The notes below the pieces were generated by a model that was not told the DNA's origin, did not search any database, and saw only the letters and a list, made by a program, of their open reading frames with translations. From contig NZ_OMPN01000001.1 in the NCBI RefSeq assembly GCF_900291975.1, positions 2,170,001 through 2,234,000 on the forward strand: a stretch of 64,000 nt of DNA, given 5' to 3'. Each line of letters opens with the position of its first letter. The stretch's first letter is position 1. This document shows, piece after piece, positions 61,250 through 64,000 of this stretch. This stretch comes from Agathobaculum massiliense (GTDB lineage Bacteria; Bacillota; Clostridia; Oscillospirales; Butyricicoccaceae). A program made the translations under genes and the position numbers.

Positions 61250-61735
61250 ATGCTGCATATTGTTCTGGTTGAGCCGGAGATCCCGCAGAACACGGGCAAC
61301 ATCGCCCGCACCTGCGCGGCGACGGGCTGCGTGCTGCACCTGGTCGAGCCGCTCGGCTTTGCGATTGACGATAAGCGGATGAAGCGTGCGGGCCTGGATT
61401 ACTGGCATCTGCTCGACGTCCGCATGTATAAAAACCTGGATGAGTTCTTTGCCCGAAACCCGGGCGGGCGTTATTTTTACGCCACGACCAAAGCGCCGCA
61501 CGCCTATCACGAGGCGGCGTATCGGGACGGGGATTACCTGCTGTTCGGCAAGGAGACAAAGGGGCTGCCGGAAAGCCTGCTCGTCGCGCATCCGGAGCGG
61601 TGCGTGCGCATTCCCATGCGCGAGGGCGCGCGAAGCCTAAACCTGTCCAACTCGGTCGCCGTGATCGTGTTCGAGGCGCTGCGGCAGACCGGCTTTGAAA
61701 ACCTGAGGCTGGCGGGGCCTTTCCCGCAGGAGTGA
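61250..61735 (+). CDS. trmL: tRNA (cytidine(34)-2'-O)-methyltransferase TrmL
   Basis: A 161-residue SPOUT methyltransferase that modifies the wobble base of leucine tRNAs. Motifs: VLVEPEIPQNTGNIARTCAA, LLFGKETKGLPESLL and the knot segment IPMREGARSLNLSNSVAVIV. AGGGAG precedes the ATG. The substrate is by family. Confidence 0.94.
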   Translation: MLHIVLVEPEIPQNTGNIARTCAATGCVLHLVEPLGFAIDDKRMKRAGLDYWHLLDVRMYKNLDEFFARNPGGRYFYATTKAPHAYHEAAYRDGDYLLFGKETKGLPESLLVAHPERCVRIPMREGARSLNLSNSVAVIVFEALRQTGFENLRLAGPFPQE

Positions 61736-61745
61736 GGGAGCGTTT

Positions 61746-62621
61746 ATGGAAAAGATACACATTCTGACCGATTCTTCCGCGGATATCCCGCAGGCGCAGG
61801 TGGATGCCTATGGGATAGAGGTCGTCCCGATCACGCTGACGCATGAGGGGCGCGCGTTCCGCGAGTATTACGACATCACCGCCGAGGAGTACTGGAAGCT
61901 GCTGCAAACCAGCCGTGAGGTTCCGGCAACCTCGATGGTCACGCCCGCGCAGTTCCTGGATTCCTACCGGCGCGCGTTTGAACGCGGCTGCACTCATGTG
62001 CTGGGCGTTCTGATCAACGGGAAAGGGTCGGGTACCTGTCAGGCCGCCTGTCTCGCCCGTTCGATGTTTGAGGAGGAATATGGAAGTGGCATGCGGATCG
62101 AGATCATCGACTCCGCGACCTACACCTATATTTACGGGCATATCGTCGTGCTGGCCGCCCGCCTGCGCGACCAGGGAGACAGCTTTGAGGCGATCGCGGG
62201 CGTGGTGCGCAGCCGGCTCAAGCGGGTGGAGGCTTATCTGGGCGTGTATAGCCTGGCGCACCTCAAGCGGTCGGGCCGCATTTCGGGCGGCGCGGCGTTT
62301 GTCGGGGAAGCGCTCGGGCTCAAGCCAATCAGCCATGTGTACGGCGGCGCGGTTACGGTATGCGACAAGGTGCGCGGGGAAAAGGCGCTGGTGTCGGGCC
62401 TGATTAAAAAGGTGTCCGGCCGTGTGCAGCAGCCGGAAAAGCAGACCGCGCTCCTGCTGTACGGTGATGTACCCGCGGAGCGCATCGACGAGCTGGAAAA
62501 GCGTCTGCTGACGGAAATCGGCTTCAAACAGGTCTGCCGCAGCCCGATCGGCCCCTCGGTTATCACGAATACCGGCCCGCAGGCCCTGGCGGTCGCGTTT
62601 TACGGACAGGCCCGAAACTGA
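61746..62621 (+). CDS. DegV family fatty acid-binding protein
   Basis: A 291-residue DegV-fold protein. ILTDSSADIPQAQVDAYGIE and VPATSMVTPAQFLDSYRRAF form the N-terminal lobe, and YLGVYSLAHLKRSGRISGGA and IGPSVITNTGPQALAVAFYG close the lipid site. Relatives (FakB) present fatty acids to the kinase FakA; no FakA gene is in the window. AGTGAGGGAG precedes the ATG, 10 bases after trmL. Confidence 0.92.
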   Translation: MEKIHILTDSSADIPQAQVDAYGIEVVPITLTHEGRAFREYYDITAEEYWKLLQTSREVPATSMVTPAQFLDSYRRAFERGCTHVLGVLINGKGSGTCQAACLARSMFEEEYGSGMRIEIIDSATYTYIYGHIVVLAARLRDQGDSFEAIAGVVRSRLKRVEAYLGVYSLAHLKRSGRISGGAAFVGEALGLKPISHVYGGAVTVCDKVRGEKALVSGLIKKVSGRVQQPEKQTALLLYGDVPAERIDELEKRLLTEIGFKQVCRSPIGPSVITNTGPQALAVAFYGQARN

Positions 62622-62721
62622 ACCGGATTGGGCATATTGTTTAATATTTCACAATATTTTGAGGAAAAACGCAAAAATCCTCTAAAAGATTGCCAAAATG
62701 TAAGGTTTTTCGTAAATTTGC

Positions 62722-62750
62722 TTGCGGGATACCGGAAAAACGAGTATAAT
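62722..62750 (+). promoter_or_regulatory. promoter for pgk
   Basis: TTGCGG and a perfect TATAAT are separated by 17 bases, in an AT-rich gap of 215 bases. The predicted leader is about 80 bases. Confidence 0.7.
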
Positions 62751-62836
62751 TTGGTCTTGGAAGCGGAATTCTTTTAGAGAACGCCGCGATTTTGATCCGT
62801 GTCGCAATATTTATATCTTAAGGAGAGGTATATTTT

Positions 62837-64000
62837 ATGCAGTACAACAAAAAGAGTGTCGAAGACATCGACGTAAATGGCAAAAAGGTCATCGTTCGCT
62901 GCGATTTCAACGTCCCGCAGGACGAAAACGGCAATATCACCGATGACAAGCGTATCCGTGCGTCCCTGGAGACGATCAAGTACCTGCTGGACCACAACGC
63001 GGCTGTTATCCTTTGCTCGCACCTCGGCCGTCCGAAGGGCGAGGTCAATATGAAGTATTCGCTGGCGCCGGTCGCGGCGCGCCTGAGCGAACTGCTCAGC
63101 ATTGACATCAAGCTGGCGAAGGACGTTGTCGGCGAGGACGCCAATCGGCTTGCCGCGGCGGTCAAGCCCGGAGAAGCCATCCTGCTGGAGAACGTCCGCT
63201 TTGAAAAGGGCGAAACCAAGAATGATCCGGCGCTTGCCAAGGCGTTTGCCGATATGGCCGAGATCTACGTCAACGACGCGTTCGGCACCTCGCACCGCGC
63301 CCATGCCTCCACCGCCGGCATCGCGGATTACCTGCCGGCCGTGTGCGGCTTCCTGATCAACAAGGAAATCTCCATCATGGGCAAAGCGCTTTCCGATCCG
63401 GCCCGTCCGTTCGTCGCCATCCTGGGCGGCGCGAAGGTTTCCGACAAGATCAACGTTATCAACAACCTGATCGATAAGTGCGATACCGTCATTATCGGCG
63501 GCGGCATGGCCTATACATTCTCCAAGGCGCAGGGCGGCAAGATCGGCACCTCGCTGTGCGAGGAGGATAAGCTCGATCTCGCGCTCGGCCTGATCAAGAA
63601 GGCGGAGGATAAGGGTGTCAAGCTCCTGCTGCCGATCGACACCGTTTGCGGCGATCACTTTGGCGCGGACGCGGAGCCGGTTGTTTACGAGGCAGGCCAA
63701 CTGCCGGACAACATGATGGGCATGGACATCGGCCCCAAGACCGTTGAGTTGTTCTCGGACGCGGTCAAGAACGCTGGCACGGTTGTTTGGAACGGCCCGA
63801 TGGGCGTATTCGAGTTCGACACCTTTGCGGCCGGCACCAAGGCGGTTGCGGCGGCGATCGCTGCGTCCGGCGCGGTTTCCATCATCGGCGGCGGCGACTC
63901 CGCGGCGGCGGTTGAAAAGCTTGGCTTTGCGGACAAGATGACCCACATCTCCACCGGCGGCGGCGCTTCGCTGGAGTTCCTGGAGGGGCTGGAGCTGCCG
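62837..64000 (+). CDS. pgk: phosphoglycerate kinase (3' end outside the window)
   Basis: Transfers phosphate from 1,3-bisphosphoglycerate to ADP in glycolysis. 388 codons are present and about ten residues are missing. [20 protein letters not shown] and [20 protein letters not shown] bind the substrate, with the basic-patch Arg in [25 protein letters not shown] and [20 protein letters not shown] bind nucleotide, and [16 protein letters not shown] ends the visible part. AAGGAGAGG precedes the ATG. No gapA lies upstream; it has its own promoter. Confidence 0.97.
   Translation, partial: MQYNKKSVEDIDVNGKKVIVRCDFNVPQDENGNITDDKRIRASLETIKYLLDHNAAVILCSHLGRPKGEVNMKYSLAPVAARLSELLSIDIKLAKDVVGEDANRLAAAVKPGEAILLENVRFEKGETKNDPALAKAFADMAEIYVNDAFGTSHRAHASTAGIADYLPAVCGFLINKEISIMGKALSDPARPFVAILGGAKVSDKINVINNLIDKCDTVIIGGGMAYTFSKAQGGKIGTSLCEEDKLDLALGLIKKAEDKGVKLLLPIDTVCGDHFGADAEPVVYEAGQLPDNMMGMDIGPKTVELFSDAVKNAGTVVWNGPMGVFEFDTFAAGTKAVAAAIAASGAVSIIGGGDSAAAVEKLGFADKMTHISTGGGASLEFLEGLELP

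Overview
All genes read on the plus strand. The window looks like chromosome from a GC-rich, endospore-forming anaerobe of the Clostridia (Bacillota), perhaps Oscillospirales-like; that placement is inference. The signs are a stage II sporulation phosphatase (SpoIIE), rubredoxin, oxygen-independent (cbi-type) cobalamin synthesis, zinc-type S14 and L36, and the clostridial rimP-nusA-rnpM-L7Ae-infB-rbfA-nrnA-truB-ribF order. No transposase, integrase, CRISPR array, tRNA or rRNA was seen.

Layout. 1-1.9 kb: a polar amino acid ABC ATPase and a YitT-family membrane protein. 2.0-27.4 kb: a cobalamin supercluster. It starts with cbiQ-cbiO on their own promoter. A second promoter and an AdoCbl-type riboswitch then precede cbiM-cbiN and about 24 tightly packed genes, ending at a 16-bp intrinsic terminator. 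27.6-33.9 kb: spoIIE, a small membrane protein behind a hairpin that covers its ribosome binding site, rubredoxin, a DedA-family protein, a tRNA-dihydrouridine synthase, and an ECF sigma/zinc anti-sigma pair. 34-51.2 kb: the S10, spc and alpha ribosomal protein blocks with secY, adk, map, a KOW protein, infA and rpoA. Large modular hairpin repeats interrupt them. 51.2-59.6 kb: the rimP-nusA-infB-ribF operon. 59.7-64 kb: a second ECF sigma/membrane partner pair, trmL, a degV-family gene and the start of pgk, which runs off the window.

The supercluster encodes nearly the whole route from glutamyl-tRNA to adenosylcobalamin. HemA, HemL, HemB, HemC and a CobA-HemD fusion make uroporphyrinogen III and precorrin-2. 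A CbiJ-SirC fusion and CbiK make the cobalt-loaded ring. CbiL, H, F, G, D, J, ET and C build cobyrinate. CbiA, CobO, CbiP, CbiB, CobD, CobU, CobT and CobS finish and assemble the coenzyme, and CbiMNQO imports cobalt. Genes for the final phosphatase (CobC), the threonine kinase (PduX) and dimethylbenzimidazole synthesis are not here.

The least explained features are the multi-hairpin intergenic repeats between ribosomal protein genes, whose stems differ between copies yet stay self-complementary, and a folded leader of about 200 nt ahead of rpsJ.
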